A stretch of DNA of 64,000 nt from Panagrolaimus kolymaensis. Lineage: Eukaryota > Nematoda > Chromadorea > Rhabditida > Panagrolaimidae. The position numbers were made by a program, and so were the translations under genes. Below are positions 15,101-25,904 of the stretch, one piece after another; position 1 is the stretch's first letter; each line of letters opens with the position of its first letter. The notes beneath the pieces were generated by a model. That model was not told the DNA's origin and did no database searches. It saw nothing but the letters and a program-made list of their open reading frames with translations. The DNA is taken from NCBI GenBank assembly GCA_028622995.1, contig JAJQJQ010000038.1, positions 1,984,001 through 2,048,000 of the forward strand. The letters are read 5' to 3'.

Positions 15101-18100
15101 TAGTGTTTAGCCAACAAATATAATAATAATAATATAAGTAAAGTCTCTTAGAACAACGAGGACCACACACAATTTGATTTACAGTTGTGGAAGATATCCA
15201 AGTTTTTAAAATTTAAACACCAGAAATAAAATATTGGTGAAAATAACTTTTTTATTGATTTGAGAAATATATTTTTTCCACCTTTGTTTTTTTTTTTTGC
15301 TTTCAGACTTTGCACAAATAAATAAGAGGTGGCGTCGACGACGACACTTCAGGTTGTGGGCTTCAAGATACTCAAAAGCTGTTGTTGCTGCTGTAACAGA
15401 TATCGATGACAGTCTTCATATCATCATCAAAGTAAACATTTTTTTATGATATTTTCGCATCCACCCTCTTTTCTTTTTTTTTTCTTCCTCAAAGTAAGTC
15501 TATAAAAATAAAAAACAAGTAAAAACAAAGAAAAGAAAGTAAAAAGAAAAAATTAAAATTAGGATACCACACATACACGACTAACTATACCGCAGTTTTT
15601 CTAACTTTTTAACTCGATGCTCGCTTCAACATTTTTTGGAGTTGTGAAAAAAAATGTGGGAAGCAAAAATTTTAAAGGATAAATGAAAAAAATATTCATC
15701 CGTATTAAATTTATTTATATTGCTCATACAAGTGTAAAAAAGCGGAAACTGATGCTTTTTTTATAAATTAAAATATTATATTTTTCTGTCACTTTCATAC
15801 ATAATCAATTAATACGAAAAATTTATTCATCAAAGAATTTTATTATTATTAAAAAAAAATTTCGGTTCATCCTAATTAAAAAGAGTACGAAAAATAAAAA
15901 TAAAAGTAAAAAAGCTGGCCGAGCTTTTTTAAATTTAAAGATTTTTCTCGCCCAAGGCAATCAAATATGCGCAAGCAAAAAATTTTGTTGCTTCGCTTTT
16001 GCTTGAAATAACCGAGAAAAAAAAATCGCATTTTTGCATTTTTCTGAATGAAAAAAAAAAAATGCGGCGGATGCTTCTTTAGCTGTTGCAAAAAAAAAAA
16101 AAAAAGATGAAGAAAGGAACACACTTGACCGTAGAAAAAAAAAATAGGAGAGAAGTGAGAGGAAAGCTTTCAAGCTAATACATTCGAATTCGAAGAGAGG
16201 ATGGATGTAAGTCGAATTTGGCATCCTATGTTAAAATCTTTTTTTTCTTTCAATATTTTTTTTTCAGGAATAAAAATAAAGAAGAATAACAAAAAAGCTT
16301 GTGTTCGTAGTAAATCTTTTTTTCTTTCCTCAACATGGCTAAAAAGGAAATCTTCTCTTTAAAATGCAAATTAGTTTTTTTTTTCTTCGTTTGTATGTGT
16401 GCCGTTAAAAATGATGGATATCTATCTATTCTTGTTGAGCAAATTTGTTGAAGTTGAATATTGCTAATAAACATTTGGTTTTTGACGTTACCGTAATTGC
16501 AAATAAACTATGCGTCATTTTTATTTATTTATTTATTTACATATACTTTTTCTGTTAAATAATCATTCAAAAATGGGAGTCACAAATATGCATAAAAACT
16601 TTATATTTACAAAATGGCTCGACAGATAAATTGAAAAAGCATCGGAAACCAAAGATCCGCAAAAAAACTTATACTTTCAGAATTTGTGAATCATCCATTC
16701 CCTTTAAAAAAAAGATATTAAAAAAATCATATGAAAAAAAAAATGCAATACATCATAGTTTATACAATAGTTACAAAAAAGAAAAAAAGTTGCTTGTTCA
16801 CTTGAGTTTTTTCTTCTCTTTTTTTTCATCCAACGCTTCCGTGTTTTTTTGCGTAACTAAAAAAAAGCTTTTCAATATTGTTTGATGATCGTTGTTGTTG
16901 GCTCTTGTCAAATAATACCTCCATCAATACATACCTTCAAGGTATTAAATAATAAAAGAAAGAAAAAAAACATACATATGACAATTTATTTTTTTCTTTT
17001 AAAGATATGACTCAAATCAAAGAAAGTTTTAATCATTCATAAAAAAATAAATGCTAAAAACTGAATTTATAAAAAAAAGAATGCATAAAATTTTGTTTTA
17101 TTTCAGTGACTCAAAACGTAAACTTTCTCTTTTTTTCTTTTTTAAGTTTTTTTATTTTTATTTTTGGAGGTACATATTTATGACGAAAACGACCCGTTAT
17201 GGGTGCGCAACATCAACAGTAAAAAAATATCCTCAATGAGTTATTATTATTATTCCGTTTATTTTTTTTTTCTTGTTGGTCTCCGCCTGTTTTCAGCCGT
17301 CGAGATCAAGAGAATGAGAGAGAGAGATGAGGACATAAAACCGGGCCTTTTTTAACCTAATCAAAAAAAAGTTTTTGAGTTATTCATTTTTTTTTAATAT
17401 AAAAAGTCGTCAGGCAAAAACACGATCAGATACAAATAATGAGAAGGATGAAAGGGCTCTTATTCTCATAAAAATACTTTTTTGTCAATCGTTTTAATTT
17501 TAACGCATTTTTTGTCGTTGTTTTCGCTTGATTTTGTGGTAATAAAAAATGGATGAGTTTGTATGAAATTTATTTATTTTTAATAAAATCAATATATCCA
17601 TGCTTGATCATGTGTAAATATTTAATATCGGGTAGCTGGTTGACTTTAAACTTGCTTTTATATTTAAATTTACTAACTTTTTTTAATCAGTTTTTTACTT
17701 TTAATTTTGTATTTTTTCACTACTTTTTTATTTTCCCATACAGTAATGGTTATGAAACTAAAGTTTTTCCCTTCAATTTTTAGCGTTGAATCAACCACCA
17801 CAAAAAAATTTTTATCTTTGTTTATTATCCAACAAAATAAAAATTTTTAAATTTTTGTTTGTATACTTAGTCATTGAGTTTACTCATAGCTCAAAAACTT
17901 TTTTTTGATGCTATGATTTTTCTTTAAAATTTCATGCATCAATGTTATCCAAAAAATTTACAAACAAAAAAGCGTTTTTGAAATGAAAAACGATCAAATA
18001 AAGTTTCTGATTTTTTGTTTTCTTTTTCTCTCCGCGGATTATCTATAAAAAAATTCAATAACATGGCTCATTTTTTCTCCAATATCCATTTTTTTTGTTT

Positions 18101-18208
18101 TCGAACGTGTAATCTTGCAATTAGTTTTTTGTTGATTTATGTCATTCTTAAATCATTTAAACTTATTTTTAGAACTTACTGGTAAACACTTAGTATTGCA
18201 TTCAAAAA
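12152..18208. other. Six-kilobase gene-poor region
   Basis: No conserved coding exon was found except a doubtful 47-nt exon candidate at 14522-14568. The DNA is packed with A and T runs of 4-12 bases and short simple repeats such as atttatttatttatttac near 16520 and cgacgacgac near 15335. Frames up to 88 codons here encode Lys/Phe/Ser-rich low-complexity sequence typical of chance reading of A/T runs. Confidence 0.5.
14522..14568 (-). other. Possible orphan first exon with strong splice donor
   Basis: On the minus strand an ATG opens MCCLSTSNFGSLERR and ends after 47 nt at a perfect gtaagt donor. It is less AT-rich than its surroundings. An N-terminal Cys pair would suit palmitoylation. No downstream exon was found nearby; splicing to the TPRKB 5' acceptor would make an upstream reading frame that stops before the TPRKB ATG. 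It may be a UTR exon or chance. Confidence 0.25.
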
Positions 18209-18598
18209 ATGAATAAAATCCTAATTATTTTTGGATTAATTCCTGGTATCATTTGCTTAGAATGTTACAATGATAATATGATGCCTCAATATTGTAGCGC
18301 AGCAACCCAATATTGTTTGAAAGCGGATGCATACAATGGGCAAATTTATCGTGGATGTGCATACATGCAAGATTGTCCTCAAGTACAAAATTAATTTAAA
18401 ATAAATTAGTTTATTTAAACAATTTATTTGTTTCAGGGCCAATCATGCGCGCCAATAACTTATTCATCTGATGGAACAACTGATTTCGTTTGTTGCTGTT
18501 CGGGAGAATTATGCAACTCAGCAGATTACAAAAAACTCTCATTTTCAATAATTATTATCCCAATGCTTCTTTACATTCTTTCAAAAAGATTCACTTAA
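18209..18598 (+). CDS. Small Ly6/ET-module GPI-anchored protein
   Basis: Two exons (18209-18382, 18437-18598) give 111 aa. Residues 1-16 are a signal peptide (ILIIFGLIPGIICLEC). The mature part has ten cysteines ending FVCCCSGELCN, the C-terminal CCxxxxCN signature of Ly6/uPAR and nematode ET-module proteins. A hydrophobic tail (SFSIIIIPMLLYILSKRFT) follows, as needed for GPI attachment. It is likely an extracellular membrane-anchored protein of unknown ligand. The gene stands alone, with 345 bp to the next 3' end. The fold class is well supported; the function is not known. Confidence 0.82.
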
Positions 18599-18943
18599 TT
18601 GAAAATAAAATAAAAATTTAAAATGTTTAAAACTTTCTTTAAAAAAGATGTAATAAATTAATTTATATTTTTTTAAGTGTTTGTTTCATGAATACCAAAT
18701 GTTAGAAAAATCTGAATATAATTTTTGCCGAGTTCCTTAATTTTAAAATATTGATAGTCTTGTAAAAGTCAAAAATGAAACAAAGAATGGTATTGAATTA
18801 TTTTTATTTTGACGACAAAACTCTTCCCAACAAAAAAAAATATATATTTGTTATAAATAAATTATCATAATTTTTATGTCACCTTTTTTTGTTTGTTTGA
18901 AAACAAAGACTACATAATTTTAGTAAAATAAAAAAAATATTTT

Positions 18944-20383
18944 TTAATTATCATTACCCGATTTTGAGAAGAATGGCGCAGATTCCCTAAAAAGAATTTA
19001 CAAAATAAATTTTTACTAAAAAAAATCGAATCTCACAAACCTGTTAAGAAGAGTGTGGCAAACTTCACAAACTTTTGCTGGACGTCGATGTGGCCCAGAT
19101 GGAATAGTTTGTGAAAGACAATTAGGGCAAAATATTTTACCACAATGATTGCAATGTATTTTAGGTAATTTAGTTGAAAATTCGGCTTCACAATTATTAC
19201 AATGTCCAATATCATCATCAAATTGCCAGCGAACTTCTTGTTCAGCTTGACGAATTTTTTCAAGTTGAATTTGGAGGTTTTGTGAAAGTCGAACAAAATC
19301 TTTTTGAACCATTTCGCAGGTGTCTAATTCAGTTTGAAGTGTATGACATTTTTGCCGGCATTCAACATATTGGCGATCCACCGTTTGTTTCTCCAATTGT
19401 AACTTTTCAACTTGAGCTTCAAGTTCTTCAATTCGGTGTTGATAAGATGGATGCAGTTTTTGTTTTTCATGCATATCTTTATTTTCCGCAAACATTGAAT
19501 TTAATTTACTTCGAGCCAAACCTAATTCATGCGAATATGCATTAATTTGTTGAGTCATTTCTGCTTCAATTCGACGTTTATCTCCGTGTTCCTCTCTCAA
19601 TTGTTCTTTGGTAACCGTTAATTGATCCTTCAAATCATCAATTATATGTTCTTTAGCTGCCCGATCTTCAATCATATCTTCACGAAATTGTAAACATAAA
19701 AATTGAAGTTCTTCAACCGTTTGAGGCAAATCTATTGGTTGATCTCGTAATTCTGCAGCTTTATCCTTTCGTAAACCAAGAAGATGGAGATATTTATTTT
19801 TTAAATAAATAAAATCATCTTCAAGTCGGGTGCATGTTTGAGCGGCAGTTGTATATTCTCGAACCATTTTATCATAACATAATTTATGTTTATTTTCCAT
19901 TGCAACTAATTTATCTATTAATGTTTGATGTTCGGTTTGAAATAGATTTACTCGTTTTTCCATATCGGCTCCAAGAGTTCGAAAATTATCTTCTATTTCT
20001 TTTCGATATACTCTTTCTCCCGATAATTCATTTTCATATCGATCTGCAAGTTGTTTAGCAGCAGTAAGTTGCTCCTAAAAAACTTCGTAAATAAATTTTT
20101 TTGTGAGGTAAAAAATATATATGCAAAAAAATACCCTAAGTTCACGTTCAACTTCTTGAAGGCGGGTTAAATTTGCTTCATAATTGCTACACATTTCACA
20201 ATCGGGGCGAGGAGATAATGAAGCTGGACGGCTTTCTACGTCAGCTTCCAATTGATTATTGCTAATAACATTTTCCTGAAAAGCCAAACCTCTAAAAAAT
20301 CCATCGGTTTTGTAAAAACAAAAACTTACATCTGTTGTATTAATTTCAATGGGTGCTGCTGCGGCAGCAATTTCTTCACTCAT
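18944..20383 (-). CDS. rabn-5: Rabaptin-like Rab effector with C-terminal FYVE zinc finger
   Basis: Four exons (20383-20330, 20275-20135, 20074-19041, 18986-18944) give 423 aa. Residues 25-350 are coiled coil with rabaptin-like segments. Near residue 350 begins a FYVE-type finger: WQFDDDIGHCNNCEAEFS, KIHCNHCGKIFCPNC and KVCEVC supply eight zinc ligands and the WxxD motif. The canonical R(R/K)HHCR basic patch, which binds PtdIns3P, is reduced to KIHCNH. Rabaptins bind Rab5/Rab4 and Rabex-5 on early endosomes. Vertebrate rabaptin-5 lacks the finger; to my recollection invertebrate relatives have it. The gene is divergent from the ENGase gene (343 bp apart). In C. elegans I recall both in cosmid F01F1. 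Confidence 0.8.
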
Positions 20384-20726
20384 TTTTAATTAAATATTTT
20401 TATTCTTATCACAAAACAGCAAATTTACATTTCATTTATGTGATTAATAATAAAATTGGAAAATTTCGATGCTCTTTTTTTCAAGCAAAGAAGAGCAATA
20501 AAAAAAATGCTTTTGGTTGCAAAAGAAAAAAGAAAGAATTCATTTGATATAAATTCTTTTCAAGACATTTATTTTTTTTATATAACCAAGGGTCGTTGTG
20601 GTGGTAGATAACAACAACAAAAATGGAATAAATATTTTATCAGCAATTTATTATTCATCAAAAAATAGCCTTTCAATTGTTAGTTTAAAAAAAAATTAGT
20701 GATAGTTAATTCTTTTATAAATTATT
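20384..20726. promoter_or_regulatory. Shared divergent promoter region of rabn-5 and eng-1
   Basis: 343 bp separate the two start codons, which point away from each other. No TATA element or binding motif can be assigned with confidence. The spacing alone implies that both genes are driven from this interval. Confidence 0.45.
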
Positions 20727-22605
20727 ATGTCCGTTGAAAAAGATGATAATCATTCCGCTTCTCGATTAATTAGTAAAAGAAAATTAGAATCCCAAATAGC
20801 TGATGAAAATAATAAAGATTTATTATTCATAGATGCAAAATTATTATATCAAGATAGTCTTCCAGATTCTTCCATTGATTGCATTGTGAGTTTCACTCTA
20901 AAAATTGTTGCTCTCTGACTAGTAAATTTTTAGCCAATTCCTGATGCTGTAGATAATTTTCAAATTATTCTTAAAACATCTTTTGATACGGTTACCCTCA
21001 AAAATAAACGTCAACGAACTAAACGATTACAGCATTTTTATAATAAATTAAATTCTGGCGAAAAATTAACTATGTTTTGCCACGATATGAAAGGAAATTA
21101 TTTGCCTGAAGATTTATCAACCAAGCACGCTTTGGATCTCAATAATCCAAATCCCGGTTATCCATTTTTATTTTCACCAATAAATTATACAGATATATTT
21201 ATTTATTTCTCTCATCATGGTATTACCATTCCTCCCAAGCGATGGATCAATGAAGCCCATAATCATGGAAAACTTGCTTTAGGAACTTTATTATTTGAAG
21301 AAAATAGTAATATGAAAATTTCAAGCATTATTGAAAATATTGAAAAATCCACTGAAAAACTTGCCGAACTTTTAGATCATAAATATTTTGATGGTTATTT
21401 AATTAATGTTGAAGTTAAAGTTGATGTAAATTATTTTTTTGAAAAGTTAAGAAATAATTTAAAGAAAGTTTTTTATTTTAGCCAATCGACATTGAATTGT
21501 TAAAGAGTTTTTTACTCCAATTAAAATTTGCTATTCGGAAACGAATTGGTCATGATGCTCCAGTAATTTGGTATGATGCTGTCTGCCATGATGGATCCCT
21601 CAATTGGCAAAATCAAATAAATGAAAAAAATTAGTCAGTATTTTTATAAATTAATTTGATTCCACGAAATTATAGAATTTTTTTATTTTTAGTGAATTTT
21701 ATGATATTTGTGGGTTTGCATTAATTAATTATGGTTGGAAAGAAGAGGAATTAAAAAATACCTCAAAATTTGCAAAAAATGCGACCAATAGTATTTTCTT
21801 TGGAATTGACATGTTTGGTCGAAATACATTTTATGGTAGGCTTCACACCCGTTTTTTATACTAAGTAAATTATTGTGTATCAGTTTAGATGCTGGAATTG
21901 ATGGCTGTGCTGACGCTCTAAAATGGATTGGAGAACATAATTATTCGGCGGGAATTTTTGCACCAGGCCATTGCCGCGAATGTATCCTTGCACCTCAAGA
22001 TGATGGCCTTGAAAAGTAGGAAATCTTTTATTTTGAAAAGTTAAAATTATCCCATTAATTTAGCTTGTACAATTATTGGGCGCCAATTATGAAATACCTT
22101 ACAGCTGATCCAATTCCATTTACAAATCCAATCAAACTTGGATCTCCTTACAAAGTTTATGAAAAATGCGATCATAAAATGGTAGAGTTGTTTTTCCAGA
22201 ATCAACTTTTAAAATAAAATATTTATTTAGTTTATTACCTACGATAAATTCCATCGATATTCACTATTTCAAGAAGGTGAAAGTCAACCATTTGCTGCTG
22301 GTTGTAAACTTATTTTTCCAAAAGTTGGAAAATACAAGTAATACTCAAAATCGAACTTAAAACCATAAAACTTATTTCGATTCTTTTATAGATTGCTTTC
22401 GATTACTGTCGAAAAACCAACTTCCTTCAAAGTCTCAGCATCTTGCAATAATGGCTTAGTTATTTTTAAAAGTGAAAAAGAAAATCTCAAAACTTTTGCA
22501 AACAACGATAGCAATCAAGAAACTTTGAATGTCCATAAATTACTTAATATTGAATTCCAGGCATTGGAAGCAAATGCCATCCTTAACTTTGTTCACATTT
22601 TTTAA
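20727..22605 (+). CDS. eng-1: Cytosolic endo-beta-N-acetylglucosaminidase (GH85 ENGase)
   Basis: Eight exons (20727-20885, 20934-21425, 21482-21633, 21693-21835, 21889-22015, 22064-22181, 22231-22337, 22392-22605) join in frame to 503 aa. GH85 landmarks in order: MFCHDMKGNYLPED, FIYFSHHGITIPP, the catalytic strand DGYLINVE with the Asn-x-Glu pair (Glu is the acid/base, Asn orients the acetamido group), VIWYDAVCHDGSLNWQNQ, CGFALINYGW and FFGIDMFGRNTFY. The enzyme cleaves the chitobiose core of N-glycans freed from misfolded glycoproteins in the cytosol. There is no signal peptide, in line with this. AATAAA is at 22641. The OST3 gene starts 231 bp downstream on the same strand. The exon 2 donor is placed at gtaaat (21426), which keeps the family alignment. 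Confidence 0.93.
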
Positions 22606-22836
22606 TTCATAGTTTATATTGTCAATATAAGTGGTTTAGAAATAAATTAATAAAGATTTTTTAAAAAAAAAGTTACTGTAATTTACAAAAAAAAATATTC
22701 AGTATTCCTCTTTTTAAGAGAAATTCATCTCATAACGAAAAGCAAATGGCCATTTTTATTTATTAAAAATATTCAACTAATTTCCAACAGTCCCCTTTTT
22801 GAATAACATTTCTTCCCCTGTGCAATACCGTCAATC

Positions 22837-23965
22837 ATGAAGCAAATAATGCTTCTGGGTTTCCTTTTATTGGTGTTTGGAGCAACCATTTCATCCACCC
22901 AAAAAGCAACAGCCTTAACTTTGGATGAAAAAATCTCCAACCTCCAAGACATGCTTTATAAAAGACCCATCGTTCAAGTGAATGTTGATAGATGGAAGAA
23001 TTATGTTCGATCTTCACCTCGAAATTATTCCATGATTGTTATGTTTACTGCCCTTTCAGTTGGAGTTAATTGTCCAATTTGCAAGTAAGCTTATATATTC
23101 ATCTCATAAATATATAACGCTCCCTCCTTTTAGACCGGCTTACGATGAATTTTACATTCTTGCCAATTCATATCGTTATGGACACATGAATGATAAAGCT
23201 TTATATTTCGGAGTTGTAGAATTTGATGATTCTCAACAAATTTTCCAACAGATGAACCTCAACACTGCCCCAGTTATTTTCCATTTCCCTGCAAAAGGAA
23301 GAGAAAAGAAAGGCGATCAAATGGAATTCCAACGCCTTGGAATTGATGCAGATGCAATGGCTAAATTTGTTGCAGAAAAAACTGGAACTCATGTAAATTT
23401 TTCCAGAATTAAAGTAACTGTAGTTTTAAAGGAAAGCTTTTTTAGATTCATGTTCTTCGACCACCAAATTATGCTGCGCCTGTAGTTATCATGCTTTTGG
23501 TTATGCTTGTTATGGGATTATTGTATATGAGAAGAAACAACCTTGAATTCCTTTACAATAAAACTTTTTGGGGAATTGCATGCCTTACTATTGTCTTTTG
23601 CTTTATGTCCGGCCAAATGTGGAATCATATTCGAGGTCCACCTTTCATTATGACCAATCCACAAACTCGTGAAACGTCTTTCATTCATGGAAGCACTCAA
23701 TATCAAGCAAGTTTTAGAAACCCAGTTTTTAGACAAATATTCTTTTATATTTTAGCTTGTATCTGAAACTTACATCGTTCTTGGATTATATGTTGTAATC
23801 ACGGTTGGAATGATCATGCTCCTCGAGGCGCCAGAAAGAAAAGATAATTATCGAAAAATATATGCCTTTGTTGGATTGGGTTTAGTTGCGGTATTTTTCA
23901 GTCTTCTTCTTTCAGTTTTCCGAATGAAATATCAAGGCTATCCTTATCATTTACTCTTTAATTGA
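22837..23965 (+). CDS. TUSC3: Oligosaccharyltransferase OST3/OST6 subunit (TUSC3/MAGT1)
   Basis: Four exons (22837-23084, 23134-23392, 23446-23706, 23756-23965) give 325 aa. Residues 1-27 are a signal peptide. The lumenal thioredoxin-like domain carries the redox motif CPIC after [11 protein letters not shown]. Four membrane helices follow, and the protein ends [15 protein letters not shown], matching the TUSC3 C-terminus. This subunit holds substrate cysteines in mixed disulfides so that the OST complex can glycosylate nearby sites in the ER. Intron 3 starts with GC rather than GT (aa|gcaagt); only this choice joins IHGSTQYQ to LVSETYI as in the family. A polypyrimidine-cag acceptor lies about 50 nt before the ATG. 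The 3' end faces ACBD6, with only 112 bp between the stop codons. Confidence 0.94.
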
Positions 23966-24077
23966 TATTAATGTCATTGTCCTTTAATCACAACTGTTTG
24001 GAAAAAACTTTATTTATTAATGTGTATTCAAATAATTTATTAAGTATTACAATAAACAGAATATTAAACATAACAAA

Positions 24078-24943
24078 TTAACAAGACAAATTCACTTTAT
24101 CATTAAGTGCATGACCAACAAATCGAGGCAAATCTTTCAAAATAGAACTTTCTAATATGATATCCATAGAGCTAACATCATCATCATCTTTGATATAAGG
24201 GTTTGCACCATATTCCAAAAGTTCTTTCACAGTATAAACATGTTCACAGATTGCAGCTAAAAAAACAACCATTAGAAGTAAAACAAAAAAGAAAGAAGAA
24301 GTCCAACCAAGGTGAAGTGGAGTTTGATTATCACCATCTTTGTCATTAATTCGAAATCCAGCATCCAATAAAAGAGTAATCAATTCATATCGATTTGCAT
24401 CAGCAGCCCAATGCATTGCTGATCCACCAGTGTCATCCCGAGTTCCAGCCAATTCAGGATCACTATTGATAACTTCGAGTATCTTTTTCTGATCACCTTT
24501 GCGGACAGCTTCATAATAAATTTCAAAGGATGTTGTTGGCTCTTGAACCACTTGACGCATTGTACTTGGACATAATCCCATACCACCATCCATAGTTCCA
24601 TATTGTCCAGAGGCAGCAGTAGCTTTTGACCAACCAAGATTTCGAGATTCAATATATTCAACATAGCGATGTTCCGCTTCTTCTGTTACCATTCCTTTAT
24701 TAGCACCCCATGCACGTTGTTTAGGATCCATTGAGACCAGTAAAAGAAAAGCGTTCACTGAAAAAGTGTCATCATTAAGAAAATGTAAAGAAGAATATTA
24801 AACAAACATGGTATGTTTCCATCAGTAGCTTGTTTGTAAAGACCATAAAGTAAAAGCTTTTCTGAGTTTTCAAAATGATCGTGATTTGAAGCAAACCATC
24901 CCGAAGCTGATTTGAATAATTGTCCAAGGCTAGATGAGCTCAT
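24078..24943 (-). CDS. ACBD6: Acyl-CoA-binding protein with ankyrin repeats (ACBD6-like)
   Basis: Three exons (24943-24808, 24757-24308, 24256-24078) give 254 aa. The N-terminal acyl-CoA-binding domain has LLLYGLYKQATDGN, PKQRAWGANKGM and EHRYVEYIE, the helices that cradle the CoA and acyl chain. Two or three ankyrin repeats follow (GGSAMHWAADANRYELITLL; NQTPLHLAAICEH; YGANPYIKDDD). ACBD6 binds long-chain acyl-CoAs and supports protein N-myristoylation. C. elegans has an ankyrin-type ACBP that I recall as acbp-5. The ATG follows directly on a tttttag acceptor, a strong sign of trans-splicing at the start codon. The exon 1 donor (gtttgt) is weak, so the join around NIPLNAF is the least certain part. 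Confidence 0.9.
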
Positions 24944-25103
24944 CTAAAAATCAATGAGTAAAAGAGTTAAAAAATTTTTAGAGTAACAAGATATTTCAAG
25001 GACATATTAACCGATAAAACCATCTCACAATGAATAAACTTCAAGACTTTATAAAACACAAACAAGCAAATTACAGTTAAACAGAAAATTACAAATAAAA
25101 AAG

Positions 25104-25459
25104 TTACATTTCTTGCATTTCATCCAATACGTTCTTCTTTGGTAGTTGAAATTCGACAGCTTTTTCATATTCATCGAAAGAAAATGTGTGTAAAGTAATA
25201 GCATGAGCATGTTGGAATTCATTTTCAAGAACTTTATGCATTAATCTAAAACACGAAAACAGTAAATGTTTAAGAAAAAATGAGAGAAAAAACAACCATA
25301 CCGATGACGAGCTAACGTTCCCATATCTTTAAACTTTGCTGAAGCTACAACGACATCGAATTTGTCACCACAACCATCAGAGAGATCAAGAACTTGAACG
25401 ATATCTGTTTCAAGTTGTTCTTTTAGTTTCTTTTCCATTGCGGCAGCTTTTGAAGTCAT
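25104..25459 (-). CDS. BolA-family protein (BOLA2-like)
   Basis: Two exons (25459-25302, 25245-25104) give 99 aa. The sequence has the BolA fold motifs: VLDLSDGCGDKFDVVVASAKF, then LARHRLMHKVLENEFQHAHA with the conserved Arg-His and the HAHA region that includes the invariant His. BOLA2 binds monothiol glutaredoxin through a shared [2Fe-2S] cluster and takes part in cytosolic iron-sulfur delivery. There is no obvious mitochondrial presequence, which favours BOLA2 over BOLA1/3. A tttcag acceptor lies 8 nt upstream of the ATG. The gene sits between ACBD6 and the eIF4H-like gene on the same strand. Confidence 0.9.
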
Positions 25460-25904
25460 GATTGAATCTGAAAATGGTTGAAAAAAATGTAAGTTAGAAG
25501 TTGAAAATAAATGTTTCATAAAAATGCAAGCAACAGTTTGTGGCTAATGGACTCTTTGTACACAATGCCAAATGCATGAGAAAAATGGAGCATCTGCTTC
25601 AATAAGCCCAAAAAGGTAAGCGACAACGACTTTCTAAAGTAACAAATAAATAACTACATACATAAAAGATTTATAAAAGCAAAAATCAAATAAATGATGA
25701 AAGACACAGTTTTAATTTAACAAATATTTATTTCTTTTTCAAGTTATTATAATTATGTGATAAACAAGATTTCAAAACGCAAACAGAGAACAGACAATGA
25801 TACCATAAAATAAGATTAGAAAAGAGGTAAAGAATGAACGTTTGGTTCATGTAGCATTTGCTATTTCTGTTAATAAAGGTTAGTAGTAGAATGTTGAGAG
25901 TCAT
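25460..25904. other. Spacer between BolA and eIF4H-like genes
   Basis: 445 bp on which I see only the 5' acceptor of the BolA transcript and the presumed 3' UTR of the upstream RRM gene. No coding exon. Confidence 0.4.

Noticed and set aside
19174..20058. Plus-strand frames of 123 and 74 codons
   Set aside because: Antisense shadows of the rabaptin-FYVE exon, which has clear zinc-finger and coiled-coil content.
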